Assembly (NCBI GenBank): GCA_905221605.1
Contig: CAJNDS010002139.1
Location: 498,001-562,000 of the forward strand
Direction of reading: 5' to 3'
DNA from: Symbiodinium natans
Taxonomy: Eukaryota; Sar; Dinophyceae; Suessiales; Symbiodiniaceae
DNA length: 64,000 bases
Shown here one piece after another: positions 24,301 to 33,895 of this stretch; within the stretch, counting starts at the first letter, position 1; each line of letters opens with the position of its first letter. A program made the position numbers and the translations under genes. The notes under the pieces are model-generated. The model was given only the letters and a program-made list of their open reading frames with translations, was not told the DNA's origin and did no database searches.

Positions 24301-27300
24301 TTTCGCGTCCTTCTGCGGGGCGAAGCAGGGCCTCGGCGAAGCTTCAAAACTCCCCTTAGAACCTGGATCATTAGGGTTTAGGGAAAAGGGTTTAGGGTTT
24401 AGGGTTTGGGGTTTAGGGTTTGGGGTTTGGGGTTTGGGGTTTAGGGTTGAGGGCTTAGGGTTTTGAATATTCCCTGGGGTGTTATACTCTATATATATAT
24501 ATGAGAAAACTCAATGATTCCCCCAAGGGGGCTATAGGCTTAGTTTCAAGGTTGCAGGCACCTGCGCGCTCTTTTAGGGTTTTGGGGCTTTGGGGGTGTA
24601 GAGCTTAGTCCGGTGCCCTGGTGGCAGCTTGGAGGCGACGCCAGTTCTGACTTTTCAGGGTTTAGGGTTTAGGATTTAGGGCGCATTGGTCAGCTGAACG
24701 CCGTTGCATGCCGACATGCCCACCCCAAGGCCACCCCAAACACTACTCAAAAAGAAGCCATCCGGAGCCAGCCGAACCCAAAGCGATTTTGCCGCACACC
24801 GCTTCGGGCTATTTCGGGCTTGTACCTAAACCCTAAACCCTAAACCCTAAACCCTAAATCCTAAACCCTAAACCCTAGACCCTAAACCCTAAACCTACCT
24901 TTGACAGGCGGCGCCCGGGGCTCACAAGACCTGAGGCGGGCACGCGTAGTTTCCCGCTGCCTTCGAAGGCTGAGGGGACCCAGCTTTTGGGCGGCTCAGG
25001 CCGGGTCCTCTCCATACTTCTTTCTGCGTTCAAAGGTTCGGGTTGAGGTTTAGGGTTCCGATCGTAAGGTTTCGGGCTTAGGGCTGAGGGATATGGTATA
25101 CTTCATCGTTCAGGCTACCCGACAAGCCTGTAGGTTCGATGGATCCCAAGGAAAGAAGGGGGGATTCAGCAGGCTACCATACCCTTTCCTAAACCCGAAA
25201 ACCGAAACCCTAAACCCTACACCCTAAACCCTAAACCTTAAACCCTAAACCCTAAACCCCAAACCCCAAACCCTCATTATTGGCATTACCCACCGACCGG
25301 AGAATCCGGCCTTGACATCTCCCACGCCCAGCTCCGCCGCCCGGTGGTGGCCTGGCCATGTCCGACGGTGTTAGGGTTTAGGGCTTCGGGTTCAGGGTTT
25401 CGGGCTGAGGGTTTAGGGTCGAAGCTTTAGGGTTTAGGGTCTAGGGTTTAGGGTTTAGGGCTTAAGCTTCACGGTTTAAAGTGGCCCACTGGATCGATGA
25501 TGGGAATGGCGGCTCAAACTCCTCCCCGCCTCCGGTGCTCGCAGCAAGCAGAATGTGCATCGCGACTTCGAAGTCGGTCCAAGAAAAGTTGCAAACCCCA
25601 TCAAGCATCGTCTTTTCGCGACGTTTTCGACATGTATATTATACCTTTATAGTTGAGTTGATGAGTCTCATGAGAAGAGGTGAAAAAGTCTCAACCCCTC
25701 ACAAACTGTCCGTGCTTAGTTGATTTGAACCGAAACCCTGCACCCTAAGCCCCAAGCCCTGAACCCTAAGAACCCTCAGCTCTCCCCCCCAGGGACCTGA
25801 GGTCCCTTTACAGTGGGTTAAAGCCCCCTGTAACCTGAACTCCCGCCCGCGTCCGCGCCTCGCTCGATGCGCAGGCGCGCTCCGCTGCCGGAGAAGTAGC
25901 TGGGCGGAGGAGAGGTCGTGCTTAGGGTTTGGGGTTTAGGGTTCAGGGTTCAGGGTTCAGGGGTTCAGGGGTTCAGGGGTTCAGGGGTTCACTCCAAACT
26001 CCGCATTCTACCTCCCAAACCCCAAACCCTTGGAGTTTGGGGTTCAGGGTACTGGGCTTGAGGGTTCAGGGCTTCGGTGCTGCAACCGGCACGGCATGGC
26101 ATTGTAGGTTCCTTAAGGTAAGGTCTTGTTCAGACAGCTGTTACGACACGGAGCCTGATCTTCAGTGTACCCAAGAAGGACTTCAATTCAGAGAACTGCC
26201 CACATTTCATGACATGGAATGACAGTGCTGCATTTAGACACAGACATTCGTCACAAACCCTTCTAAGCCTAAACCCCTAAAGCTACAAAAGGGTGATCCT
26301 CATTCAGAGCAACCGCCTCTGCCCATCCAAACCCTACACCCCAAACCAAAACCCCATACCCCCCTAAATCCTACTGTAAACCCCAAACCCCTATAGTGCG
26401 GACAAGACAAAAGGAGCTGCCTCCCCACCGGGGCCACGTAGATGACGAAGGTAAACTCAGGGCTGGGGCCTCGGTTTAGGGTTTAGGGTTTTGGGTTTGC
26501 GTTTAGGGTTGGGTTTATAGGGTTTATAGAGCTTAGGAAGTATTAGGGCTTCGGCTCCAGTAGGTTGAGGTGGCTGCTTTCTAGAGATGTGCCCAGTTTA
26601 TCCTCAGGTTTAAGCCTTAAACCCTAAATGCCACTCCAGGCTTATTGGAGGGTGGTCATAGACAGAGGTGTAGGGCTTGTAGCATTTGTAGGGTTTCTAG
26701 GGTTTAGAGTTTCGAATTTAGTGGACGTCGGGGTGACTTAGAGGAGAGCATCGCTTTTAACAATGCATGGGCAGTTCTTTTTTTACGGCCCCTTCGCGGG
26801 TACGCTACATATAAGGCTCTGCATGCAATTGCGAACCTCAAAAGGGTTTAGCGTTTCAACCTTAAAAATCTGCAAACCCTAAACCCTAAGCCCTACACCA
26901 ATGTCTCTGCTCAAGCGGTTGGCTTCCTGGGCTCCTGATCACCGAGATCCTCGCCCACGCCGAGTGCGGGTCCGCCTGGGGCTTGTCGGAGGTTATCTTC
27001 CAAACCCTAAACCCTAAACCCTAAACCGTGAAACCCTGAAACCCTGAAACCCTGAACCCGAAGCCCCAAACCCTTGAGAGCCCTATAGGGCCTCCAGAAC
27101 TGGCGAGAGCCCAGAGGGCTCTACTGTTCTAGGGTTTAGGGTTGTTTAGGGTTTAGGGTTTAGGGTTTAGGGTTTAGGGTTTACCGCAACGTGTCGCTAA
27201 GGTCAGGGCTGCCAAACAGGAGCGGCCGCATGTACAAAGAGCCTTTGCCTCCCGACGAGGTTCGGGTTTAGGGTTTAGGGTTTTAGGGTTTGGGGCTTGG

Positions 27301-30300
27301 GGTTTAGGGTCAGGGTTTAGGGTTTAGGGTTAGGGTTTAGGGTTAGGGTTTAGGGCTTAGGGTTTGGGGTTTAGGGTTTGGGGTTAGGGTTTAGGGTTTA
27401 GGGTTTAGGGTTTAGGGTTTAGGGTTTAGGGTTTAGGGTTTAGGGTTGAGGGTGTAGGGTTTAGGGTTTAGGGTTTAGGGTTTGGGGTTTGGGGTTTGGG
27501 GTTTAGGGTTTAGGGTTTAGGGTTTAGGGTTTAGGGTTTAGGGTTTAGGGTTTAGGGTTTATTACAGGGTTCAGGGTTTAGGTTTTAGGTTATAGGGTTT
27601 AGGGTTTCGGGTTTAGGGTTCTGGATGATGCTGTTCAACTGAGAGAATCGACGAGGCACGTGTGCAACCGGAATCAGCACCAGCACCAGCTCCAACGCCG
27701 CAAGGAGGACTCGACGACAACGACTAGACCACCTACTTATCACCCTACTTGTTACTACCCATTGGAACCTCCAGGTACACCCTAAACCCCAAACCCCCTC
27801 ATTTAGGGCCCTCATAGCCCTGTTTAGGGTGTCCATGCCGGTACTAGCAGCACCCCGGGCACCAGCCTCCAAAACACTCCCAAGTCTGCAAGGAAGACTG
27901 CTGAGAGCAGGATTCCATACAAAAAGCTCTCAAGAAAGTGATGGCAATAGGTTTTGGGTTTTGGGTTTTGGGTTTTGGGTTTTGGGTTTTGGGTTTTGGG
28001 TTTAGGGTTTAGAACCAAATTCCCCTAAAACTCCAAACCCCAGACGATTCCACCTGACGGAGGCACCCAGTCGGCGTTCTCACCTGGCTCGTCGCACCCC
28101 CACTTACCCACACGGGTCTCCCCCTAAACCCCAAACCCTAAACCCTAAATTGCTAAACCCTTGCTAAATGCTGAACCCTAAACCCTAAACCCTAAACCCT
28201 AAACCCTGGATATTTGAACAATACCCCCTCGAAACACTTCCACCCAGCCTCGTGGTACGAACGCTCCCCGGCCCAGGGTTCTGTTTTCAGGGAGGCGACC
28301 CTAGACCCTAAATCCTAAACCCTAAACCCTAAATCCTACGTCAGAGAAAAGATTGAGCTTAGGCCCACTCTTCATCGACAGCCCACATTGAGCAACCCTA
28401 CACCCCAACCCTGAACCCGCGAACCCAACAACTCAAAGTCAGAACAACTTAAAGCCTAAGCCCACATGGGTGGTTGTCTCAATGATGGTCCCTTTTTGGA
28501 TCCCCATTATAATACGGCACCTAACATTTAGGGTACCCCCAGAAGGGATCATAAGTTCATAATTTTGACGGCCACCCACATGTAGATTTGAGCGGCGCAC
28601 GGACGGCTTCTCGGCACATCTGCATGAAAAGGTCCCGGGGCAGAGGAGGCATCAGGAACCTGCGTCACAAGGCTGAGGTTCAGGGGGCTGTTTGGGCCTT
28701 GGAGGGTCCATAGCTGCGATCAACCCCCAAGAAACCCCTCAGCGTTTGGGGCTTTAGGGTGAAAACCCTAGACTCCTTAAACCGTAAACCCCCTGGCTGT
28801 CACCCGAAACCCTAAAACCCTAAAACCCTAAAACCCTAAAACCCTAAAACCCCAAAACCCTAAAACCCTAAAACCCTAAAACCCTAAAACCCTAAAACCC
28901 TAAAACCCTAAAACCCTAAAACCCTCAACCCTAAACCCTAAACCCTAAACCCTATACCCTATACCCTATAACCCTAAACCCTAAACCCTAAACCCTATAA
29001 CCCTAAACCAGGCCTCTCGGCACCATCGGCCATTCCTTGGCTGCAGTGGTGGAGGTGACGGTTTGGGGTTTGGGGGTTTGGGGTTTGGGGGTTCAGGTTT
29101 AGGGTTTCAAGGTTTGGGGTGTAGAGTTTAGAGTTTAGGGTTTTGGGTTTTGGGTCTTGGGTTTCAAGGTGCGCATATCGTAAGCCACCAGAAAAAGCCA
29201 TTCAGACATCCGCTATTCATAAGACTGGCCGGCGTTTCGTTGGGTATTTCATAAACTGGGTGTTTGAATGTTTGAACACCGAGAGTTTGCTTAACAAGAC
29301 ACAATCAAAGGATCCAAAGGATATCGAAGAACGTTGTGCATTTCCTGGGATTTCCAGAAACCTGGTACTCTCTTTGGAACTTCCGAGGTAGAGTGCCACA
29401 TGAAATGCGAATTCCCTCGGAATTTATGAACTCATAAGTTTCATCGCGATTTCGCGGATGCGGCTAATTGTAATGCACAAAACAAAGACCTCCAAACAAA
29501 CAATTGCAAATTTGCGAAAATCCTCAGAAACTCACTGGGGTTGCTCTTTTTACTTGGAGCTTATACAAACGAATTGCAGAGGAATCTTTTAAGATTCTGG
29601 ATGTCCTAGATTTGTGGTGAATGTCAGTGGGGGTCTACGCTAGAACTCGCATGAAAGAAACCCAGGCGCCCTAGGGATCTCTGAACATCATCAGGCTTTA
29701 TGAGAGCTGAATTGACAAAACGCACTAGACCTTCGGGGGCAAGGGAATAACGCAACGACTAAACTAAACATCGCTTGTAGTGCTTCGCTTCGGCACACCC
29801 ACAAGACAGCGAGATCCACATGCAGGCAGGTGTCGATCAGCATTTCTGTCAGGGCGAAAGAGGACCACCCTGCCTTGAGAATGCTTTCAGCAGCATGGCT
29901 CCCACCGAACTTTCTAGGTTTGGGGCTCAAGGCCCTAAATCCAAGCTCTAAGCCCTACACCAGAAAGCCTCAACCCTAAACCCTAAACCCTAAACCCTAA
30001 ACCCCAAACCCCAAACCCTAAACCCTAAACCTGAACCCTAAACCCTTCGTGGTCGCAGCTACACCTTCCTCAGCCCGCTGCCCTTGCTGGTTCTGAAGGC
30101 CTGGAGCGAAGGTTTTGTGGGAGAAAAGGGTTCAGCGTCTAAAGTTCAAGTTTTTTCGGTTTAGGGGTTAGAACTTCGGGTTCAAGAAGGGTTTCGGGCT
30201 CCGGGTTTTATGAGGGTTTAGGGTTTATGGCCTGGGCTTTTTGGTTTGCGGCTTCGGGTTTCTGAAGCGAAGGACATGGTCACCCCGTGGCCAAAGGCAC

Positions 30301-31932
30301 TCATCTTGCGGTGAGCAGAAGCCGTCCCAACAAAGAAAATGTTCGAACCTAAAACCCTAAACCCTAAGCCCCTAGCCCCCTAAACCCCCAGCTAATTCGT
30401 GGGCAAAGTTTGCCTCACATGAAGGTAAACATTAACGATGTTTTCCTAAAGCTATAGGATCCAAATTGTCGGTGGGTGGATATTCGATACCAGAGTAGCG
30501 AACTTGACCAACGAATGCTTGGACTTGAGATGCTGAACCCTAAACCCCAAACCCTAAACCTAAACTCCCAAACCCAACAAACCCTAAACACCAGAACCTC
30601 AAACTCACCCTAAACCCCGAAATCAAAGTAAGCCAACTCTCAGGCCCGCAAACCCTAAGCCTAAACCCTACCCCGCCCTCACCCCCTCAACAGACAAAAA
30701 ACCAATAACAATAACAAATAAAACTAAACCCTACCCTAAACCCTAAACCGTAAAGCCTAAAGACCCTAAACCCACCCACCCAGCCACCCGCCCGCCCGCC
30801 GCCTGCCCGCCCGCCCGCCACCCCCCCCCCCCCCCCCCGCACAAAGCCCCCCAACCCGAACCCTAAACCCTAAGCCCTAAAGCCCGAAAGCCCTAAACCC
30901 TAAACCCTAAACCCTAAACCCTAAGCCCTAAAGCTCTAAAGCCCTAAAGCCCTAAACCCTACGCCCTAAACCCTAAACCCTAAACCCTAAACCCTAAACC
31001 CTAAACCCTAAACCCTAAACCCTAAACCCTAAACCCTAAACCCTAAACCCTTCCCCTAAACCCTAAACCCTAAACCATGGCACCTTCAGGCCCTCGAAGA
31101 TGGCTTGGCCGTAGTTCAGCGCCGTGGTCTTGGCACCCGAATGGCAACACCCCTGCCTTGAAACCCTTCAAGCCCAAAAGGGTTTAGGGTTTAGGGTTTA
31201 GGGTTTAGGGTTTAGGGTTTAGGGTTTAGGGTTTAGGGTTTAGGGTTTAGGGTTTAGGGTTTAGGGTTTAGGGTTAGGGTTTAGGGTTTGGGATTTAGGG
31301 TTTCGGGTTAAGGTTTGGGGCTCAGGGTTTGGGGTTCAGGGTTTAGGGGTTCAGGGTTTGGGGTTTAGAGTTTGGGGTTTAAGGCTTGGGGTTTAGGGTT
31401 TCGGGTTAGGGTCTGGGGCTTAGGCTTTGGGATTTAGGGGGGCTGCGAGGTAATTCCCAGCAGCCTCGAAGGCCCCCGAACTTGAGGTTGGTTTGTGGAA
31501 CTGGTGCACTCTGGGTCCAGAGCAGATACCTCAATCAGGAAGCTTCTATCCATCTGTCTGAGACATCCCCAGAACAGAAGGCTCCGCATTACAATAAGAA
31601 GCCCAACTTGAGAAAACTGCCCGTGCCATGGCCAAGTTTCTAAAGCCATGCCCCAGGCTCCAAACCCCAAACCCCAAACCCCAAACCCCAAACCCCAAAC
31701 CCCAAACCCCAAACCCTAAACCCTAAACCCTAAACCCTAAACCCTAACCCTAACCTCAAAACTCTAAACCCCAAACCTCAAACCCTAAACCCTAAACTCA
31801 AAACCCTAAACCACAAACTCTAAACCCTAAACCCCAAACCCGAACGCCCCAAACCCGAAAGCCCCAAACCCTCCGCGCTCTTGCAAGCCAGCATGCGGCA
31901 GGTTCCAGCTGGAGGGGACCATAGTCCTGCAC
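13990..31932 (-). CDS. BCAT: Branched-chain amino-acid aminotransferase (class IV), at least 18 exons
   Basis: Minus-strand exons, in transcription order: 31900-31932, 31084-31128, 30065-30100, 29009-29040, 28599-28659, 28054-28078, 27191-27248, 26421-26462, 25835-25899, 25311-25351, 24931-24960, 24294-24312, 16426-16482, 15783-15808, 15523-15565, 15251-15293, 15113-15176, 14620-14661 and 13990-14072. Apart from the last join they link in phase. Motifs appear in BCAT order: YGPLQLEP, ALNYGQAIFEGLKAFRT, FLMPPLPRDLF, NADWVPPSGKGSLYMRPLL, PEFTFVIYVAPVG, GVGDVKAAGNYA (the lysine should bind pyridoxal phosphate), AKAAGFSDILYFD, ERVEEVA, SNFFCVTEDG, LKTPELGTILLGVTRDSIL, EGTVTWKDILKAKE and GTAVFLPAP. 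Known enzymes interconvert Leu, Ile and Val with their 2-oxo acids. Donors are about half GC (8 of 17). The 5' exons and probably one exon before the last were not found. The 7.8-kb intron (16483-24293) holds a second gene. Confidence 0.85.
14665..14765. repeat. TTTAGGG array in an aminotransferase intron
   Basis: About 12 near-perfect heptamers directly upstream, on the minus strand, of the exon at 14620-14661. It shows telomere-like DNA lying inside a spliced intron. Confidence 0.85.
15840..15962. mobile_element. Hairpin element, family with GGGACC...AGTATGGGC motifs
   Basis: Contains GATCCGAAGTACAGGACCTT and an opposed ATACTTCGGATCC, giving an imperfect hairpin. Related blocks occur at about 43735-43850, 45430-45590 and 49155-49320. 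It lies in an aminotransferase intron. Confidence 0.5.
15995..16115. mobile_element. Hairpin element, GGAGGTTCAT..GTACTT family
   Basis: Starts TTGGAGGTTCATGGTACTTA and ends near CTTAGTAAGTACC, with shared inner blocks (GGGGCACTTAAGGGGCTT). A longer copy sits at about 48619-48799. It lies in an aminotransferase intron. Confidence 0.55.
16257..16400. repeat. TTTAGGG array with GGGTTTC variants
   Basis: About 20 tandem heptamers, including a block of four GGGTTTC variants, ending about 25 bp from the exon at 16426-16482. Confidence 0.85.
16800..16915. repeat. GGGTTCA tandem block passing into TTTAGGG
   Basis: Nine or more copies of the variant heptamer GGGTTCA, then about eight TTTAGGG copies. 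The uniform variant block points to local amplification. Confidence 0.85.
17195..17640 (-). CDS. Exon-like islands, possible 3' part of the nested BTB gene
   Basis: Three minus-strand islands keep coding-like frames between telomere-like repeats. About 17197-17270 reads QDPMQALDAVTKFTATRAG, about 17370-17445 reads RCHKAFCKGLDLKALSSLYP, and about 17573-17632 reads PRKVLLAQLKEAKDSGEKGR. Acceptor AGs precede each island and a GT follows the last. They lie inside the long aminotransferase intron, downstream of the BTB exons on the same strand, so they may be its C-terminal exons. No domain recognised. Confidence 0.35.
18900..20032 (-). CDS. Exon-like islands downstream of the BTB exons
   Basis: Minus-strand islands with open, GC3-rich frames: about 18900-18965 (NPFDSATRALMMLRTAAPGR), about 19005-19080 (LDVCLGLLRSESSSDLGNEE), about 19556-19640 (DPIEGPGRKALQPLIGQLRR) and about 19975-20032. 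The last can follow the exon at 20163-20220 in phase, giving GRALRTPRASQQELLRG. Probable exons of the nested gene; function unknown. Confidence 0.35.
19126..19530. repeat. CCCTTAAAC and CCCCTAAA variant arrays
   Basis: Tandem 9- to 10-mers (CCCCTTAAAC), then about 14 octamers (CCCCCTAA-type), distinct from the 7-mer arrays nearby. No coding frame. Confidence 0.8.
20163..23234 (-). CDS. KCTD-like BTB (T1) domain protein nested in an aminotransferase intron
   Basis: Minus-strand exons: 22680-22772, 21904-21962, 21541-21582, 21059-21109, about 20634-20693 and 20163-20220. A possible first exon with an ATG is 23147-23234. The joined frame shows a potassium-channel-tetramerisation-type BTB fold: RVVKLSLSG, then TKFLTLRSTLAHS, NDGAIFIDRDPKHFPVILN and HLR, then LPKDAKDLRDLY. 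This matches the KCTD order of LNVGG-T-F-T-STL, DG-FIDRDPKHF-ILNYLR and LP-LREL. KCTD proteins commonly act as cullin-3 adaptors or channel partners; the role here is unknown. Splice sites include GA donors after 22680 and after 21541 and a GC/AGG-type site after 21059, with AG acceptors. All exons lie within one 7.8-kb intron of the aminotransferase gene, on the same strand. The first exon is uncertain because the same bases also read well on the plus strand. Confidence 0.72.
20483..20579. mobile_element. TTGGGATGTTCCCC hairpin element (introner/MITE candidate)
   Basis: Terminal inverted repeats TTGGGATGTTCCCC and GGGACATCCCAA enclose about 70 bp. The same termini occur at 32635-32710, 46141-46249 and, degenerate, at about 12291-12372. 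It lies between BTB exons. Confidence 0.6.
22772..22850. repeat. TTTAGGG array abutting a BTB exon
   Basis: About ten heptamers begin within 6 bp of the 5' edge of the exon 22680-22772; the acceptor itself reads CCCTAAAG on the minus strand, so the repeat may supply the 3' splice site. Confidence 0.8.
23335..23400. repeat. CATA tetranucleotide microsatellite
   Basis: About 13 tandem CATA/TACA units followed by AT-rich sequence. Confidence 0.9.
23757..23890. repeat. CAAACCCT octamer array
   Basis: About 16 uniform copies of the octamer CAAACCCT, one base longer than the telomere-like heptamer. Confidence 0.9.
24040..24185 (-). other. GACGCCGTTGAC repeat island
   Basis: GC-rich island with short internal repeats of GACGCCGTTGAC type. 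A minus frame is open (AVAAREFWGDPREDVTFDQG) but it does not fit the aminotransferase exons on either side and may be a repeat artefact. Confidence 0.3.
25455..25600 (-). other. Coding-like island inside an aminotransferase intron
   Basis: Minus frame TDFEVAMHILLAASTGGGEE and on is open with exon-like base composition, but the flanking exons 25835-25899 and 25311-25351 join in phase without it. It may be an exon of another nested or old gene, or chance. Confidence 0.25.
26900..27000 (-). other. Coding-like island inside an aminotransferase intron
   Basis: Minus frame TSDKPQADPHSAWARISVIR is open. The exons at 27191-27248 and 26421-26462 join in phase without it, so it is not part of the aminotransferase as reconstructed. 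Confidence 0.25.
27120..27570. repeat. Long TTTAGGG array with variants
   Basis: About 40 near-tandem heptamers, split by the exon at 27191-27248. GGGTTTG and TTAGGG variants are interspersed. Confidence 0.9.
28800..28998. repeat. ACCCTAAA octamer array
   Basis: About 16 uniform ACCCTAAA octamers, then CCCTAAA and CCCTATA variants, ending about 10 bp from the exon at 29009-29040. Confidence 0.9.
29160..29935. other. AT-richer intron DNA with no telomere-like repeats
   Basis: Inferred intron between the aminotransferase exons 30065-30100 and 29009-29040. Base composition differs from its surroundings. The minus frame at 29691-29930 is open but unrecognised. Confidence 0.4.
30895..31280. repeat. 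Opposed CCCTAAA and TTTAGGG arrays flanking an exon
   Basis: About 24 CCCTAAA heptamers to the left (30895-31075) and about 13 TTTAGGG to the right (31180-31275) enclose the 45-bp exon 31084-31128. The two arrays are inverted relative to each other and could pair in a transcript. Confidence 0.85.
31653..31745. repeat. CCCCAAA/CCCTAAA array
   Basis: Eight or more CCCCAAA variant heptamers followed by CCCTAAA copies. Confidence 0.85.
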
Positions 31933-32499
31933 CTGCGGAGCTTCTTCTCAGAGAGGTTTGGGGTTTGGGGTTTGGGGCTTAGGGTTTAGGGTTTAAGGTT
32001 TAGGGTTTAGGGTTCAGGTTTATGGAGTTTAGGGTTTCGGGTTGAGGGGGGCTGAGGGTTTAGGATGAGTTGCATGTTCCACGCACGCCACCACACGGGA
32101 TGCACGTTGAGCTGTGCGCCAAGGCGCCGAGTCCTCTCACCCCCCCCCCCCCAGTCCATCTATGAATTTTGTGGGGTGTGGCTCTTGGGGTTTAGGAGTA
32201 TGGGGTTTAGGGTTTACTCACAGCAAAACAGTCTCTCGGAAACTTTGCTTAACGCACGTGTATTGTTTCGTGTTTTGCCGTGAGTGTTCGGGAGCGGCTT
32301 CTGCAAAGTGCTTCCCCTGCAAGGCCGTTTTGGGTTTAGGGTCTAGGGTCTAGGGTTTAGGGTTTAGGGTTTAGGGCTTCGCATTTGGGTTTAGGGTTTA
32401 GCGTTTAGGGTTTAGGGTTTAGGGTTTAAGGTTTAGGGTTTAGGGTTTAGGGTTTAGGGTTTAGGGTTTAGGGTTTAGGGTGTTCGGGCTTGAGGGACC

Positions 32500-32600
32500 C
32501 GTCTTTGGACTTCTGGATTTCCCTGGCCAAGGAATGCATCAAGCGCATCTGGAGGGAAGATGGATCCAGGACTAGGAGGGGGTGGTTCGTCCGCTTCTCG
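32500..32600 (-). other. Coding-like island, strand ambiguous
   Basis: Minus frame LLVLDPSSLQMRLMHSLARE is open, and so is a plus frame ending in a stop (LDFWISLAKECIKRIWRE). All reconstructed neighbours are on the minus strand, which favours that reading. It lies just upstream of the first aminotransferase exon found. Confidence 0.3.
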
Positions 32601-32634
32601 TAAAGGGTTTGGGATTAGGGGTTTGGGATGTCAC

Positions 32635-32710
32635 TTGGGATGTTCCCCCTCCTCCTAGCAGTTCTTAATGTCGCCATTAAGGACCGTCAGCATAAGGGGG
32701 AACATCCCAA
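32635..32710. mobile_element. TTGGGATGTTCCCCC hairpin with 8-bp target-site repeat
   Basis: Terminal inverted repeats TTGGGATGTTCCCCC and GGGGGAACATCCCAA, flanked directly by GATGTCAC (32627-32634) and GATATCAC (32711-32718), an 8-bp direct repeat with one mismatch. Read on the minus strand, the right-hand repeat supplies GTGATATC directly after the open frame of the exon 32719-32852, so the target duplication may provide the 5' splice site. Confidence 0.65.
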
Positions 32711-32718
32711 GATATCAC

Positions 32719-32852
32719 ACTTTCAGAAATCTGATCGCAGCTGATTCCGTGGTGCACCTCGAACGTGGACCACTGGCCACCCAAAGGGCACTTGGCAACC
32801 TTGACCGATGGCATGTGGGCACAGTCTCTCCAGTCATGTGAGCATTCTAGAA
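32719..32852 (-). CDS. Exon with C-x-HDWRDC (CCCH-zinc-finger-like) motif
   Basis: Minus-strand exon preceded by CTTGCAG and followed by GTGATA. The frame reads LECSHDWRDCAHMPSVKVAK and on to CPLGGQWSTFEVHHGIS. The SHDWxxC core recalls the tandem CCCH zinc-finger proteins of plants and protists (SHDWTDCPYAHPGE), but the finger is incomplete, so the assignment is weak. Probably part of an unrecognised gene upstream of the aminotransferase. Confidence 0.45.
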
Positions 32853-33054
32853 CTGCAAGTGTGACAGGCATCATAAAGAATCCTACGTATTACAAGAATT
32901 GTCAAAGTATCGTCTGCACTGCAAGAGGTTGCTCCAGCCAGAGGCCAGTTATATGTGAATTGTGAGCCGTGTGGGGGGTTAACCCCCCTAGACGTACAGG
33001 GGACCTTAAAAATCCTAAACCATAAACCGAAAAAGGAAACTACACACTTAATAA

Positions 33055-33165
33055 ACCAAACCGCCCCACCATGCATTCCTGAGGCTCCTGCGACCATCTG
33101 CGTGGCTTTGGTGGTAAGACCAAATCCCAGGCCGTCCCAGTCCTTACCAGAGAAGCGGTGGGTTT
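33055..33165 (-). CDS. Exon of an unrecognised gene
   Basis: Minus frame GKDWDGLGFGLTTKATQMVA then GASGMHGGAV is continuous and exon-like. It lies upstream of the exon 32719-32852 on the same strand. No family recognised. Confidence 0.4.
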
Positions 33166-33319
33166 AGGGTTTAGGTTAGGTTTTAGGGTTTAGGGTTTAG
33201 GGCTTAGGGTTTAGGGCTTAGGGTTTAGGGTTTAGGGTTTCGGGTTTATGCGACCTGCCATGCGAGCGATCTGGAAGCAACGAAGCTTACAGGCCTTTAC
33301 GAGCTGGTTTTGGCGTTAG

Positions 33320-33540
33320 GGTTTAGGGTTTAGGATTTGGGGTTTAGGGTTCAGGGTTCAGGGTTTAGGGCTTAGGGCTTAGGGCTTAGGGTTTAGGGTT
33401 TAGGGTTTAGGGGTTTAGGGTTTAGGGTTTAGGGTTAAGGGTTTAGGGTTTAGGGTTTAGGGTTTAGGGTTTAGGGTTTAGGGTTTAGGGTTTAGAGTTT
33501 AGGGTTTAGGGTTTAGGGTTTAGGGTTTAGGGTTTAGGGC
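33320..33540. repeat. Long TTTAGGG array
   Basis: About 28 near-tandem heptamers with TTAGGGC and TTCAGGG variants near the left end. Confidence 0.9.
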
Positions 33541-33802
33541 GACCGCAGAGGCATGGGGAGCAACTGTGGAAGAAGTACACTTGCGCCTGCTCTTCTTCTG
33601 AGGGCAGCACAGTACAAATACGCCGACTCCTACTGTTGAGTTGAGGGCGGAAAAAGGCCAACTCCAGGGTTTAGGGTTTAGGGTTTAGGGTTTAGGGTTT
33701 AGGGTTTGGGGTTTGGGGTTGGGGTTTGGGGTCTAGGGTTTAGGGTTTAGGGTTTAGGGCGGATATAGAACCCAAGAAGTCAGGATGGAGCCAGTCGCTG
33801 GC

Positions 33803-33895
33803 TAAAGGGGGTTTACGAAAATCAGGGACCCCTAATATAGACCCCCAAACAGGAGGATCCCCTTATAGTAAGGACCCAAATCAGCTTCCCCTATC
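33803..33895. mobile_element. Hairpin element, GGGACCCCTAATATAGA family
   Basis: Contains CAGGGACCCCTAATATAGAC, then CCCTTATAGTAAGGACC and a closing CTTCCCCT. A close relative lies at about 55915-56000 and a fragment at about 55778-55800. Confidence 0.5.
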
